The position numbers and the translations under genes were made by a program. DNA of 64,000 nt from Escherichia whittamii (GTDB lineage: Bacteria; Pseudomonadota; Gammaproteobacteria; Enterobacterales; Enterobacteriaceae): NCBI RefSeq assembly GCF_014836715.1, contig NZ_JACSQI010000009.1:125729-189728 (forward strand), given 5' to 3'. This document shows, in pieces, positions 42,029 to 51,695 of this stretch; positions within the stretch are counted from its first letter, which is position 1, and each line of letters opens with the position of its first letter. The notes beneath the pieces were generated by a model that saw only the letters and a program-made list of their open reading frames with translations, was not told the DNA's origin and ran no database searches.

Positions 42029-44071
42029 TCAGCCCTTAATGCCGTAATGCTCCAGCATCGCATCCAGTTGCGGTTCACGACCACGGAAGCGTTTGAACAG
42101 CTCCATCGGCTCTTCTGAACCACCACGGCTCAGAATGTTGTCGAGGAACGACTGCCCGGTATCACGGTTGAAAATGCCTTCTTCTTCGAAGCGTGAGAAT
42201 GCATCCGCCGCCAGCACGTCGGCCCACAGGTAACTGTAGTAACCTGCCGCATAACCACCGGCAAAAATGTGGCTGAAAGCATGCGGGAAACGGCCCCAGG
42301 ACGGAGACGGCACCACGGCAACCAGTTTCTTGATTTCTGCCAGGGTTTCGAGGATTTTAGCCCCCTGATCCGGGCGGAATTCTGCATGAAGGCGGAAATC
42401 GAACAGACCGAACTCCAGCTGACGCAGAATAAACAGCGCCGCCTGGTAGTTTTTCGCCGCCAGCATTTTATCCAGCAGCTCTTTCGGCAGCGGTTCACCG
42501 GTTTCGTAGTGACCAGAGATAAACGCCAGCGCCTCCGGCTCCCAGCACCAGTTTTCCATAAACTGGCTCGGCAGTTCGACCGCATCCCACGGCACCCCGC
42601 TGATACCAGATACACCAGCGGTTTCAATGCGGGTCAGCATATGGTGCAGGCCGTGACCGAACTCATGGAACAGAGTGATCACTTCGTCGTGGGTAAACAG
42701 CGCTGGTTTACCATTCACCGGGCGGTTGAAGTTACAGGTCAGATACGCAACCGGTTTTTGCAGCGAACCGTCGGCTTTGCGCATCTGGCCTACGCAGTCA
42801 TCCATCCACGCCCCGCCGCGCTTGTTCTCACGGGCGTACAGGTCGAGGTAGAAGCTGCCACGCAGTTCGTTGTTTTCGTCATAAAGCTCGAAGAAACGGA
42901 CATCCGGATGCCAGACATCAACATCTTTACGTTCTTTGGCTGTGATGCCGTAAATACGTTTCACCACTTCAAACAGGCCGTTAACCGCTTTGTTTTCCGG
43001 GAAGTACGGACGCAGTTGTTCGTCGCTGATGCTGTAGAGATGCTGTTTCTGTTTTTCGCTGTAGTACGCGATATCCCACGGTTGCAGCTCATCGACGCCA
43101 AATTCGGCTTTGGCGAAGGCGCGCAGCTGTGCCAGCTCTTTTTCGCCTTGCGGACGCGCACGTTTGGCCAGATCGGTTAAGAAATCAAGTACCTGCTGCG
43201 GGTTCTCCGCCATTTTGGTGGCGAGTGATTTAAACGCGTAGTTTTCAAAGCCCAGCAGTTGCGCCAATTCGTGACGCAAGGTGAGGATCTCTTCCATCAC
43301 CTTGCTGTTATCCCACTTACCGGCATTCGGACCTTGATCTGAAGCGCGTGTGCTGTAAGCACGGTACATCTCTTCACGTAGAGCCTGGTTATCGCAGTAG
43401 GTCATCACCGGCAGGTAGCTTGGGATATCCAGCGTCAGCAGATAGCCTTCCAGTTCTTTCGCTTCGGCCTGGGCTTTTGCCGCAGCCAGTGCGCTTTCTG
43501 GCATCCCCGCCAGTTCCGCTTCGTCGGTAACAAGTTTGGTCCAGCCCATCGTCGCATCAAGGACGTTGTTGCTGTACTGGTTGCCCAGCTCGGAAAGACG
43601 AGTAGCAATTTCGCCGTAGCGCTGCTGTTTCTCTTTCGGCAGACCAATGCCAGACAGTTCAAAATCACGCAGTGCGTTATCAACCGCTTTCTTCTGCGCC
43701 GTGTTCAGCGTGGCGTAGTAATCACCATCACGCAGATCGCGGTATGCTTTGTACAGCCCTTCGTGTTGCCCTACCCAGGTGCTGTATTCTGACAACAGCG
43801 GCAGGGTTTGTTCGTACGCTTCGCGCAGCTCCGGGCTATTTTTCACCGAGTTCAGGTGGCTGACCGGGGAGAAAATTCGCCCCAGCACATCGTCCACTTC
43901 TGCCAGCGGCTGGCAGAGATTTTCCCAGGTGTACGGTGCACCCTGTGCGACTACGCGCTCCACATTTTCGCGGCAGTCATTCAGCGCCTTAGTAACGGCA
44001 GGAACCACATGTTCCGGGAGGATTTTAGAAAAAGGCGGGAGTTCAAAGGGAGTCAGTAACGGATTCGTCAT
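42029..44071 (-). CDS. prlC: PrlC (OpdA), oligopeptidase A
   Basis: 680-residue M3-family zinc metallopeptidase in the cytoplasm; degrades signal peptides and short peptides and suppresses signal-sequence defects. The zinc site HEFGH is near residue 470, followed by the downstream glutamate block. ATG at 44,071 (MTNPLLTPF) gives family length. Heat-inducible: a sigma-32 promoter is visible upstream (44,134-44,162). First gene of prlC-rsmJ. Confidence 0.97.
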   Translation of the reverse strand: MTNPLLTPFELPPFSKILPEHVVPAVTKALNDCRENVERVVAQGAPYTWENLCQPLAEVDDVLGRIFSPVSHLNSVKNSPELREAYEQTLPLLSEYSTWVGQHEGLYKAYRDLRDGDYYATLNTAQKKAVDNALRDFELSGIGLPKEKQQRYGEIATRLSELGNQYSNNVLDATMGWTKLVTDEAELAGMPESALAAAKAQAEAKELEGYLLTLDIPSYLPVMTYCDNQALREEMYRAYSTRASDQGPNAGKWDNSKVMEEILTLRHELAQLLGFENYAFKSLATKMAENPQQVLDFLTDLAKRARPQGEKELAQLRAFAKAEFGVDELQPWDIAYYSEKQKQHLYSISDEQLRPYFPENKAVNGLFEVVKRIYGITAKERKDVDVWHPDVRFFELYDENNELRGSFYLDLYARENKRGGAWMDDCVGQMRKADGSLQKPVAYLTCNFNRPVNGKPALFTHDEVITLFHEFGHGLHHMLTRIETAGVSGISGVPWDAVELPSQFMENWCWEPEALAFISGHYETGEPLPKELLDKMLAAKNYQAALFILRQLEFGLFDFRLHAEFRPDQGAKILETLAEIKKLVAVVPSPSWGRFPHAFSHIFAGGYAAGYYSYLWADVLAADAFSRFEEEGIFNRDTGQSFLDNILSRGGSEEPMELFKRFRGREPQLDAMLEHYGIKG

Positions 44072-44133
44072 TAGCGCAGTCCTGGTTAAAGAGGTTAAGG
44101 AAGCGCTCAACAGGCGCTTTACATAATGTTTGT

Positions 44134-44162
44134 AGCATGGGGTTAAGTGTAGTGAATTTCAA
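44134..44162 (-). promoter_or_regulatory. Sigma-32 promoter of prlC
   Basis: Minus strand: TTGAAA, 14 bases, CCCCATGCT, a close match to the heat-shock consensus CTTGAAA-N(11-16)-CCCCATNT, about 65 bases before the prlC ATG. prlC is a known heat-shock gene. Confidence 0.87.
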
Positions 44163-44273
44163 TGAGAAACGTTACGCTTTCGCGGCGACAGCCTCTTTTC
44201 GGTATACTGTCCTGATATGCTTTTGTGCGCCCCGAATACGGGCCGATTTTTACTTACCGGAACACCTTTACCC

Positions 44274-45116
44274 ATGCTCAGTTATCGCCACAGCTTTCAC
44301 GCTGGCAACCACGCCGACGTCCTTAAACATACCGTTCAGAGCCTGATCATCGAGTCGCTGAAAGAGAAGGATAAACCGTTTCTCTATCTCGATACCCACG
44401 CGGGTGCCGGGCGTTATCAGTTAAGCAGCGAACACGCCGAGCGCACTGGCGAATATCTCGAAGGTATCGCCCGTATCTGGCAGCAGGACGATTTGCCCGC
44501 AGAACTGGAGCCATATATCAATGTGGTAAAACACTTCAACCGTAGCGGACAGTTGCGTTACTACCCTGGCTCGCCGTTGATTGCCCGTCAGTTACTGCGT
44601 GAACAAGATAGCCTGCAACTGACCGAGCTACACCCGAGCGATTATCCGTTGCTGCGTTCTGAATTTCAGAAAGACAATCGCGCGCGCGTAGAAAAAGCCG
44701 ACGGTTTCCAGCAGCTTAAGGCCAAACTGCCGCCAGTTTCCCGCCGTGGTTTAATCCTTATCGACCCGCCGTATGAAATGAAAACAGATTATCAGGCGGT
44801 GGTCAGCGGGATAGCAGAAGGCTACAAACGTTTCGCCACCGGCACTTACGCACTGTGGTATCCGGTGGTACTGCGTCAGCAAATTAAGCGCATGATCCAC
44901 GACCTGGAAGCGACGGGTATTCGCAAAATTCTGCAAATTGAACTGGCGGTACTGCCAGACAGCGATCGCCGTGGCATGACCGCTTCCGGCATGATTGTGA
45001 TTAACCCGCCGTGGAAGCTGGAACAACAGATGAATAACGTGCTGCCGTGGCTGCACAGCAAACTGGTTCCGGCAGGCACCGGGCATGCCACCGTAAGCTG
45101 GATCGTGCCAGAGTAA
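44274..45116 (+). CDS. rlmJ: RlmJ, 23S rRNA m6A2030 methyltransferase
   Basis: 280-residue methyltransferase for A2030 of 23S rRNA. N-terminal MLSYRHSFHAGNHADVLKH block, SAM site YLDTHAGAGRYQL, and catalytic DPPYEMK (an N6-adenine motif) are visible. ATG at 44,274 fits the conserved N-terminus. Divergent from prlC, followed by gor. Confidence 0.96.
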   Translation: MLSYRHSFHAGNHADVLKHTVQSLIIESLKEKDKPFLYLDTHAGAGRYQLSSEHAERTGEYLEGIARIWQQDDLPAELEPYINVVKHFNRSGQLRYYPGSPLIARQLLREQDSLQLTELHPSDYPLLRSEFQKDNRARVEKADGFQQLKAKLPPVSRRGLILIDPPYEMKTDYQAVVSGIAEGYKRFATGTYALWYPVVLRQQIKRMIHDLEATGIRKILQIELAVLPDSDRRGMTASGMIVINPPWKLEQQMNNVLPWLHSKLVPAGTGHATVSWIVPE

Positions 45117-45187
45117 TTGCAGCCATCGCTGGCACCTATTACTTCTCGCGCTACAATCGCGGTAATCAACGATAAGGACAATATGTC

Positions 45188-46540
45188 ATGACAAAACACT
45201 ATGATTACATCGCCATCGGCGGCGGCAGCGGCGGTATCGCCTCCATCAACCGCGCGGCTATGTACGGCCAGAAATGCGCGCTGATTGAAGCCAAAGAGCT
45301 GGGCGGCACCTGCGTGAACGTCGGCTGCGTACCTAAAAAAGTGATGTGGCACGCGGCGCAAATCCGTGAAGCGATCCACATGTACGGCCCGGATTATGGC
45401 TTTGATACCACCATCAACAAATTCAACTGGGAAACGTTGATCGCCAGCCGTACCGCCTATATCGACCGTATTCATACCTCCTATGAAAACGTACTCGGTA
45501 AAAATAACGTTGATGTAATCAAGGGCTTTGCCCGCTTCGTTGATGCCAAAACGCTGGAAGTTAACGGTGAAACTATCACGGCCGACCATATTCTGATCGC
45601 CACCGGCGGTCGTCCGAGCCACCCGGATATTCCGGGCGTGGAATACGGCATTGATTCCGATGGTTTCTTCGCTCTCCCAGCGTTGCCAGAGCGCGTGGCG
45701 GTTGTTGGTGCGGGTTACATCGCCGTTGAACTGGCGGGCGTGATTAACGGCCTCGGCGCGAAGACGCATCTGTTTGTGCGTAAACACGCGCCGCTGCGCA
45801 GCTTCGACCCGATGATCACTGAAACACTGGTCGAAGTGATGAACGCCGAAGGCCCGCAGTTGCATACCAACGCCATTCCGAAAGCGGTAGTAAAAAATGC
45901 CGATGGCAGCCTGACGCTGGAGCTGGAAGATGGTCGCAGTGAAACGGTGGATTGCCTGATTTGGGCGATTGGTCGTGAGCCTGCCAATGACAACATCAAC
46001 CTCGAAGCAGCTGGCGTGAAAACCAACGAAAAAGGCTATATCGTCGTCGATAAATATCAAAATACCAACGTTGAAGGTATTTACGCGGTGGGCGATAACA
46101 CGGGGGCAGTGGAACTGACGCCAGTCGCAGTTGCAGCGGGTCGTCGTCTCTCTGAACGCCTGTTTAATAACAAGCCGGATGAGCATCTGGATTACAGCAA
46201 CATTCCGACCGTGGTCTTCAGCCATCCGCCGATTGGTACTGTTGGTTTAACGGAACCGCAGGCGCGCGAGCAGTACGGCGACGACCAGGTGAAAGTGTAT
46301 AAATCCTCTTTCACCGCCATGTATACCGCCGTCACCACACACCGCCAACCGTGCCGCATGAAACTGGTATGCGTTGGACCGGAAGAGAAGATTGTCGGTA
46401 TTCATGGCATTGGTTTTGGTATGGATGAAATGTTGCAGGGCTTCGCGGTGGCGCTGAAGATGGGCGCAACCAAGAAAGACTTCGACAATACCGTCGCCAT
46501 TCACCCAACGGCGGCAGAAGAGTTCGTTACCATGCGTTAA
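45188..46540 (+). CDS. gor: Glutathione reductase
   Basis: 450-residue FAD-dependent disulfide reductase keeping glutathione reduced with NADPH. FAD motif [10 protein letters not shown] at 10-19, redox-active Cys42 and Cys47 in [16 protein letters not shown]-binding [12 protein letters not shown] near 173, and the C-terminal catalytic [10 protein letters not shown] 57-base stretch of this gene (46,271-46,327) recurs in divergent form at 47,056-47,112. Ends at a terminator. Confidence 0.98.
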   Translation: MTKHYDYIAIGGGSGGIASINRAAMYGQKCALIEAKELGGTCVNVGCVPKKVMWHAAQIREAIHMYGPDYGFDTTINKFNWETLIASRTAYIDRIHTSYENVLGKNNVDVIKGFARFVDAKTLEVNGETITADHILIATGGRPSHPDIPGVEYGIDSDGFFALPALPERVAVVGAGYIAVELAGVINGLGAKTHLFVRKHAPLRSFDPMITETLVEVMNAEGPQLHTNAIPKAVVKNADGSLTLELEDGRSETVDCLIWAIGREPANDNINLEAAGVKTNEKGYIVVDKYQNTNVEGIYAVGDNTGAVELTPVAVAAGRRLSERLFNNKPDEHLDYSNIPTVVFSHPPIGTVGLTEPQAREQYGDDQVKVYKSSFTAMYTAVTTHRQPCRMKLVCVGPEEKIVGIHGIGFGMDEMLQGFAVALKMGATKKDFDNTVAIHPTAAEEFVTMR

Positions 46541-46548
46541 ATGTTAAA

Positions 46549-46575
46549 GGGCTAAGAGTAGTGTGCTCTTAGCCC
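46549..46575. terminator. Terminator between gor and dinQ
   Basis: Perfect 10-base stem GGGCTAAGAG / CTCTTAGCCC with a seven-base loop, 9 bases after the gor stop and between two convergent genes. T-rich tail is weak on both sides. Confidence 0.75.
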
Positions 46576-46593
46576 TTAGCTACGTTTCCGCTA

Positions 46594-46677
46594 TCAGTTC
46601 AAAAGCTGAAGCAGGAAGCGGATCAGTTCCAGCAGCGCAATTAACGCCCCAAGAACGATGATTGCTTTATCAATCAC
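46594..46677 (-). CDS. dinQ: DinQ, SOS-induced small membrane toxin
   Basis: 27-residue single-helix inner-membrane peptide; sequence starts V(M)IDKAIIVLGALIALLEL and ends LLQLLN, as in K-12. Its overexpression depolarises the membrane and affects nucleoid compaction after UV (known). Too short for usual gene callers. The start is GTG at 46,677. A long leader runs back to a LexA box at 46,871 and contains the target of the antisense RNA AgrB (46,753-46,784). Confidence 0.88.
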   Translation of the reverse strand: MIDKAIIVLGALIALLELIRFLLQLLN

Positions 46678-46752
46678 CCGTTTTCTCCATGCGATGGAGT
46701 GAGAATGCATCCGCTTACTCATCCATTGCCTGTCACGGCGCATGTCCCATTG

Positions 46753-46784
46753 TTAGATGACGACTATCTCACTCCGGCCAGAGC
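46753..46784 (-). promoter_or_regulatory. AgrA/AgrB antisense target in the dinQ leader
   Basis: The plus-strand sequence here matches the 5' part of agrA (3 differences in 32 bases) and agrB (4 differences, with the last 17 bases identical). Since dinQ mRNA is read from the minus strand, its leader is complementary to both RNAs. AgrB repression of dinQ by this pairing is known in K-12. Confidence 0.82.
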
Positions 46785-46870
46785 ATCAGTTAACGGCACC
46801 ACCCGTACTTCTGACCAGGACTTTGAAAGCGTTTATGCGCATTACCAGAGTGAAAATGCCTCAGAGCTAA

Positions 46871-46889
46871 CTGGATAATCATACAGTAC
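46871..46889 (-). promoter_or_regulatory. LexA box for dinQ
   Basis: CTG-N10-CAG (CTGGATAATCATACAG), near the SOS consensus CTGTATATATATACAG, located upstream of the dinQ leader. Confidence 0.82.
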
Positions 46890-46951
46890 GTGTAGGTGAT
46901 AAAACCAGCACGTCCTTGCAATAGTTTCAGTATGGTATTAGCATTGATGCG

Positions 46952-47033
46952 TTAGATGATGGCTATCTCACTCCAGCCAGAGCTACCAACTCAGGGCTGA
47001 AAAGTAAAAAACCGACGACAAGTCGGTTTTTTT
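46952..47033 (+). ncRNA. agrA: AgrA antisense small RNA
   Basis: About 82 bases: TTAGATGATGGCTATCTC start, conserved CCAACTCAGGGCTG core, and terminator ACCGAC / GTCGGT followed by seven T at 47,027-47,033. A second copy (agrB) lies 235 bases downstream. The 5' end is inferred from the start of the repeat. Confidence 0.8.
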
Positions 47034-47055
47034 ACGTCCTGATTCGGACAAGGCT

Positions 47056-47112
47056 TAATACGGCGATGACCCGGTGAAAGTATATAAATCGTCTTTCACT
47101 GCGATATATACC
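47056..47112 (+). pseudogene. gor-like fragment between agrA and agrB
   Basis: 57 bases align without gaps to gor 46,271-46,327 with 48 identities. In the gor frame it reads [18 protein letters not shown] against [18 protein letters not shown]; most differences after the first codon are synonymous. No match continues on either flank. It looks like a relic of a diverged gor copy. Confidence 0.8.
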
Positions 47113-47186
47113 GAAGAGCCCCCTCCGCCAGCTGAAGAAATCGCTAACGCTTGCAATGTTAGCCACTGGCTAATAGTATTGAGCTG

Positions 47187-47268
47187 TTAGATGATGGCAT
47201 TCTCACTCCGGCCAGAGCCACCAACTCGGGGCTGGAAAGTAAAAAACCGACGCAAAGTCGGTTTTTTT
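47187..47268 (+). ncRNA. agrB: AgrB antisense small RNA (repressor of dinQ)
   Basis: Second agr copy: TTAGATGATGGCATTCTC start, same CCAACTCGGGGCTG core, terminator CCGAC / GTCGG with seven T ending at 47,268. Its segment CTCACTCCGGCCAGAGC is perfectly complementary to the dinQ leader. Confidence 0.82.
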
Positions 47269-47351
47269 ACGTCCTGATTCGGGTCATTTTTTCAAATGAA
47301 TACCCAACGCTTAATTCACATCTATTATCTTCCTCTGCACTTACGCATTCG

Positions 47352-47376
47352 TTAAACCATATATGTTTTTGACTTA
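47352..47376. promoter_or_regulatory. arsR promoter/operator
   Basis: The imperfect dyad TTAAACCATATATG...TTTTTGACTTA matches the known chromosomal ArsR operator region, with TTGACT at 47,369 as the -35 box. Arsenite releases ArsR from it. Confidence 0.75.
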
Positions 47377-47421
47377 TCCGCTTCAAAGATAGACACTACC
47401 TGCAACAATCAGGAGCGCAAT

Positions 47422-47775
47422 ATGTCATTTCTGCTACCCATCCAACTCTTCAAAATTCTTGCCGATGAAACGCGTCTGGGCATCGTTTTACTGCTCAGTG
47501 AGATGGGTGAGTTATGCGTCTGTGATCTCTGTACAGCCCTGAATCAGTCGCAGCCCAAGATCTCGCGCCACCTGGCATTGCTGCGTGAAAGCGGGTTATT
47601 GCTGGATCGCAAGCAAGGTAAGTGGGTTCATTACCGCTTATCACCGCATATTCCTTCCTGGGCGGCGAAAATTATTGAGCAGGCCTGGCGATGTGAACAG
47701 GAAAAAGTTCAGGCTATTGTCCGTAATCTGGCCCGACAAAATTGTTCCGCAGACAGTAAGAACATTTGCAGTTAA
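47422..47775 (+). CDS. arsR: ArsR, arsenite-responsive repressor
   Basis: 117-residue winged-helix repressor of arsRBC. The As(III) site is Cys32-Val-Cys34-Asp-Leu-Cys37 in ELCVCDLC, the classic type I ArsR site at the recognition helix. ATG after CAGGAGCGCAAT. First gene of the operon. Confidence 0.97.
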   Translation: MSFLLPIQLFKILADETRLGIVLLLSEMGELCVCDLCTALNQSQPKISRHLALLRESGLLLDRKQGKWVHYRLSPHIPSWAAKIIEQAWRCEQEKVQAIVRNLARQNCSADSKNICS

Positions 47776-47829
47776 AAAATTTATCTAAACACATATGGAT
47801 TATCGAATGTGTTTTATCAGGGAGGCATT

Positions 47830-49122
47830 ATGTTACTGGCAGGCGCTATATTTGTCCTGACCATCGTATTGGTTATCTGGCAACCGAAAGGTTTAGGCAT
47901 CGGCTGGAGTGCGACATTAGGCGCAGTACTGGCGTTAGTTACGGGAGTGGTCCATCCACACGATATTCCAGTGGTATGGAATATTGTCTGGAACGCGACT
48001 GCCGCATTTATTGCCGTTATTATTATTAGTCTGCTGCTGGATGAGTCCGGCTTTTTTGAATGGGCGGCGCTGCACGTTTCACGCTGGGGCAATGGACGCG
48101 GTCGCTTGCTGTTTACCTGGATTGTCCTGCTCGGTGCCGCCGTTGCCGCCCTGTTTGCCAATGATGGTGCGGCGCTTATTTTGACGCCGATTGTCATCGC
48201 CATGCTGCTGGCTTTAGGGTTCAGTAAAGGCACTACGCTTGCGTTCGTGATGGCTGCCGGATTCATTGCCGATACCGCCAGCCTGCCACTTATTGTCTCC
48301 AACCTGGTGAATATCGTTTCGGCAGATTTCTTTGGCCTCGGTTTTCGCGAATATGCCTCGGTGATGGTGCCTGTTGATATCGCCGCGATTGTTGCCACTC
48401 TGGTGATGTTACATCTCTATTTTCGCAAAGACATTCCGCAAAACTACGATATGGCGCGGCTGAAACCTCCCGCAGAAGCGATTAAAGATCCCGCTACCTT
48501 CAAAACTGGCTGGGTTGTTTTACTGCTTCTGCTGGTGGGATTTTTCGTCCTTGAACCACTCGGTATTCCGGTGAGCGCCATTGCAGCGGTAGGTGCGCTG
48601 ATTTTGTTTGTGGTCGCTAAACGCGGTCATGCGATTAATACGGGTAAGGTGCTACGCGGTGCGCCCTGGCAGATTGTCATCTTCTCGCTCGGCATGTATC
48701 TGGTGGTTTATGGCCTGCGCAATGCCGGACTTACGGAATCTCTTTCTGGCGTACTCAACGTGCTGGCAAATCACGGCCTGTGGGCCGCGACGCTCGGTAC
48801 TGGATTCCTCACCGCTTTCCTCTCTTCTATTATGAACAATATGCCAACGGTACTGGTTGGCGCATTGTCCATTGATGGCAGCACGGCATCTGGCGTTATC
48901 AAAGAAGCGATGATTTACGCCAACGTGATTGGCTGCGATTTGGGGCCAAAAATTACACCGATTGGTAGCCTGGCGACGCTGCTCTGGCTGCATGTACTTT
49001 CGCAGAAGAATATGACAATCAGCTGGGGATATTACTTCCGTACAGGGATTATCATGACCCTGCCTGTGCTGTTTGTAACGCTGGCCGCGCTGGCGCTACG
49101 CCTCTCTTTCACTTTGCAATGA
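47830..49122 (+). CDS. arsB: ArsB, arsenite/antimonite efflux pump
   Basis: 430-residue inner-membrane arsenite:H+ antiporter (ion transporter superfamily) with about 12 helices; conserved [13 protein letters not shown] and [11 protein letters not shown] segments. ATG at 47,830 after AGGGAGGCATT gives family length. Lies 54 bases after arsR. Confidence 0.97.
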   Translation: MLLAGAIFVLTIVLVIWQPKGLGIGWSATLGAVLALVTGVVHPHDIPVVWNIVWNATAAFIAVIIISLLLDESGFFEWAALHVSRWGNGRGRLLFTWIVLLGAAVAALFANDGAALILTPIVIAMLLALGFSKGTTLAFVMAAGFIADTASLPLIVSNLVNIVSADFFGLGFREYASVMVPVDIAAIVATLVMLHLYFRKDIPQNYDMARLKPPAEAIKDPATFKTGWVVLLLLLVGFFVLEPLGIPVSAIAAVGALILFVVAKRGHAINTGKVLRGAPWQIVIFSLGMYLVVYGLRNAGLTESLSGVLNVLANHGLWAATLGTGFLTAFLSSIMNNMPTVLVGALSIDGSTASGVIKEAMIYANVIGCDLGPKITPIGSLATLLWLHVLSQKNMTISWGYYFRTGIIMTLPVLFVTLAALALRLSFTLQ

Positions 49123-49131
49123 GATACTGAA

Positions 49132-49557
49132 ATGAGCAACATTACCATTTATCACAACCCGGCCTGCGGCACGTCGCGTAACACGCTGGAGATGATCCGT
49201 AACAGTGGTACAGAGCCGACCATTATCCATTATCTGGAAACACCACCGACGCGTGATGAGCTGGTAAAACTCATTGCCGATATGGGGATTTCCGTTCGTG
49301 CGCTGCTACGTAAGAACGTTGAACCTTATGAAGCGCTAAACCTTGAAGATGATGATTTAACTGACGCTCAGTTAATCGACTTTATGCTGCAACATCCCAT
49401 CCTCATTAACCGCCCGATTGTTGTGACGCCTCTGGGTACGCGATTGTGCCGCCCTTCAGAAGTCGTGCTGGAAATTCTGCCAGATGCGCAAAAAAGCGCG
49501 TTCACCAAGGAAGATGGCGAGAAAGTGGTTGATGAGGCAGGTAAGCGCCTGAAATGA
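49132..49557 (+). CDS. arsC: ArsC, glutaredoxin-linked arsenate reductase
   Basis: 141-residue reductase converting arsenate to arsenite with glutathione/glutaredoxin. Catalytic Cys12 in HNPACGTSRNT and the conserved arginines (RPIVVTPLGTRLCRP) are present. Nine bases after arsB. Gor, the source of reduced glutathione, is encoded nearby. Confidence 0.97.
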   Translation: MSNITIYHNPACGTSRNTLEMIRNSGTEPTIIHYLETPPTRDELVKLIADMGISVRALLRKNVEPYEALNLEDDDLTDAQLIDFMLQHPILINRPIVVTPLGTRLCRPSEVVLEILPDAQKSAFTKEDGEKVVDEAGKRLK

Positions 49558-49577
49558 CTAAAGGGGGATATACCCCC

Positions 49578-49898
49578 TTATTTGTTCTCCGCGGCTCCTT
49601 CGCCATCTGTTTTGCTGTTTACACAGCACTCCTCGCGTAAGAATTCAATTATCGCTTCCAGCATTGCGTATTGCGAAACACACATCAGCGTCCGGCTCTC
49701 ACGGTTTTGCTTAACCAGCCCTACGGATACCAGTGCGGAAATGTGGTGACTGAGTGTCGAGCCAGGGATCCCAAGCTGCTTTTGCAAATCACCGACAGGT
49801 AAACCTTGTTCCCCGGCTTTGACAAGATGTTTAAATATGAACAAACGGGTCGGGTGACCTAGCTCTTTCAGCGCTTTAGCAACTTCTTCCAACTGCAT
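49578..49898 (-). CDS. Second ArsR-family regulator (ArsR2)
   Basis: 106-residue winged-helix regulator unlike the ArsR upstream: it lacks the ELCVCDLC site (EQGLPVGDLQ instead) and has Cys73, and a vicinal pair Cys91-Cys92 near the C-terminus, resembling the C-terminal metal(loid) site of A. ferrooxidans-type ArsR. HTH region GIPGSTLSHHISALVSVGLV. Convergent with arsC (20 bases) and divergent from the permease gene; two tandem repeats lie between. It very likely controls the permease. Ligand As(III), Sb(III), or Zn/Cu; undetermined. Confidence 0.87.
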   Translation of the reverse strand: MQLEEVAKALKELGHPTRLFIFKHLVKAGEQGLPVGDLQKQLGIPGSTLSHHISALVSVGLVKQNRESRTLMCVSQYAMLEAIIEFLREECCVNSKTDGEGAAENK

Positions 49899-49921
49899 GT
49901 GACCCCCTCTGTCTGGTTGAC

Positions 49922-49979
49922 ATTTCGATAATACCAGAAATATCTTGATCTGAATTTTATTTCGATTATTCTGGAAATA
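49922..49979. promoter_or_regulatory. Tandem repeats between arsR2 and permease, candidate operators
   Basis: Two 21-base units, at 49,922-49,942 and 49,959-49,979, share 17 positions: each begins ATTTCGAT and ends GAAATA, forming an imperfect dyad TTTC-N10-GAAA. Start-to-start spacing is 37 bases. Position in the divergent promoter region points to binding by the adjacent ArsR-type regulator. Confidence 0.7.
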
Positions 49980-50003
49980 TAGTTTTATCCAATGAGGTTA
50001 CAT

Positions 50004-51080
50004 ATGAGTAGTTGGCTTGCGATGCTGCAAGATGCCGCAGAGATGTTTGTGTTTCTCGCCGTCGAGCTTTCTTTACTGTTTATAGTGATTAGTGCCGGTG
50101 TCAGTCTGATAAGACAAAAGGTGCCTGACCATAAAATCCAGCAGATGATGGGGGCAAGAAAAGGGAAAGGCTACCTTCTGGCAGCTCTATTAGGGGCCGT
50201 TACCCCTTTCTGTAGTTGCTCGACAATACCCATGTTACGTGGATTGTTATCGGCAAAAGCCGGGTTTGGTCCGACCCTCACTTTTTTATTTGTCTCACCG
50301 CTACTTAATCCCATTATCGTCGGGCTAATGTGGATGACCTTTGGCTGGAAAGTCACATTGTTGTACGCAATTATCGCTGCCGGTGTCTCAGTCCTCGCCA
50401 GCATTGTCCTGGATTCTCTGGGATTTGAACGCCATATCGTTGCCAATAAAAGCTCATCAGCAAGTTGTTGTACTCCGTCCAAAGCTTCGACAACACCTGC
50501 GCCAAAGGCAACATATACGCCGATCAAAGTGAGTTGCTGTAGTTCAGCCGCAAACCCCATCATTAACATACAGACAATACGAAACGAGCAGAACGTATCA
50601 GGGTGCTGCCCTGCTAACCCCATTGAGAAATCCACAGTAAACTGTTGCAGTGCCGAAGCTGAGGTAAGTATTAATCCCATAAAATTAGCTATGAATGATG
50701 CATTGCAGCAGTTTAAAGACGTACTGCCCTATCTTTTGTTAGGCGTTTTAATAGGCGCTTTTATTTATGGTTTTATCCCTTCAGAATGGATTGCCACTCA
50801 TGCAGGAGCAGATAATCCCTTCGCCATTCCGCTAAGTGCAATTGTCGGTATTCCGCTGTATATCAGGGCTGAGGCAATGATACCGCTTGCATCCGTTCTG
50901 ATGACGAAAGGAATGGGTCTGGGAGCATTAATGGCCCTGATTATCGGTAGTGCCGGAGCAAGCCTGACAGAAGTAATATTGCTTAAATCAATGTTCAGAA
51001 TGCCGATGATAATCGCATTTTTGACGGTTATTTTAAGTATGGCTATCTTGATGGGTTATTTGACTCAAGTGCTGTTTTAA
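50004..51080 (+). CDS. ArsP/SO_0444-type permease with cysteine-rich loop
   Basis: 358-residue inner-membrane permease of the DUF318 family (YraQ/ArsP/SO_0444). About four helices to residue 140, a 90-residue loop, then four helices from about 235. The membrane motif TPFCSCSTIP holds Cys70 and Cys72. The loop carries four vicinal pairs: Cys155-156, 178-179, 201-202 and 214-215. ArsP exports trivalent organoarsenicals; SO_0444 proteins are linked to Cu/Zn efflux; I cannot tell which applies. ATG at 50,004 after ATGAGGTTAC. Divergent from arsR2, downstream of arsRBC; not in K-12 at this place. Confidence 0.87.
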   Translation: MSSWLAMLQDAAEMFVFLAVELSLLFIVISAGVSLIRQKVPDHKIQQMMGARKGKGYLLAALLGAVTPFCSCSTIPMLRGLLSAKAGFGPTLTFLFVSPLLNPIIVGLMWMTFGWKVTLLYAIIAAGVSVLASIVLDSLGFERHIVANKSSSASCCTPSKASTTPAPKATYTPIKVSCCSSAANPIINIQTIRNEQNVSGCCPANPIEKSTVNCCSAEAEVSINPIKLAMNDALQQFKDVLPYLLLGVLIGAFIYGFIPSEWIATHAGADNPFAIPLSAIVGIPLYIRAEAMIPLASVLMTKGMGLGALMALIIGSAGASLTEVILLKSMFRMPMIIAFLTVILSMAILMGYLTQVLF

Positions 51081-51695
51081 AAAAGTCTAATATAATGTTA
51101 TAGATAGAATTGTTAGTTCCTAATCAATCTAAGTAGAAAATCATGGATTCAACATCAATTAAAAATCACAATAATCTTAATTAACGAATTGACTAAAAAA
51201 TTGATAGTCCCATCAACAAGAAAAGGACAATCGTGCTTCTCTGACTTCTTGTCAGAGAAGCAATATATCTTTCTAACTGTTTTGCTCATTTTTAAAGAAG
51301 AGACTTTAATAACTAATACAACACGATTTCAAATAATTTAAACATGCATCCAGGGTCTGATGTAAAAGACACTAAACATAGATTGAAAATCGATATTCTA
51401 AGTGGTGAAAAAGCATACAAATTTTTTATCTGAATGTGTTATCATCGCGTTGAAGATTAACACTCTATAGTCATCAAATGAATAATATAATTTTTGTGAT
51501 TTTAAAATAAATAGATTGTGTTCTATACCACACATAATAATATCACTCCCCAATATTTCCCGCATTGAACTAAATGCAAGCCATATAAATATCAGACAGT
51601 TTTTCACTACTATCAGGCATATCACTTAAGAATCAGATGAAAACCATAAATAAATATCTATTATGGTTTTAACATTTGTTGATAAGGATAGTAAC
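51081..51695. other. AT-rich 615-base region before slp, with a hairpin
   Basis: No convincing gene. A perfect 11-base stem GCTTCTCTGAC / GTCAGAGAAGC with loop TTCTT is at 51,235-51,261 and could terminate the permease transcript. The rest is strongly AT-rich, typical of H-NS-silenced acid-island promoters; K-12 has yhiS remnants in this interval (from memory), which I do not see here. Confidence 0.7.

Noticed and set aside
44876..46225. 449-residue minus-strand frame opposite gor
   Set aside because: Shadow of rlmJ and gor; composition (many His/Phe/Asn) is typical of antisense frames.
51398..51625. 75-residue minus-strand frame upstream of slp
   Set aside because: Lies in AT-rich non-coding DNA, low-complexity, no ribosome binding site; not supported.
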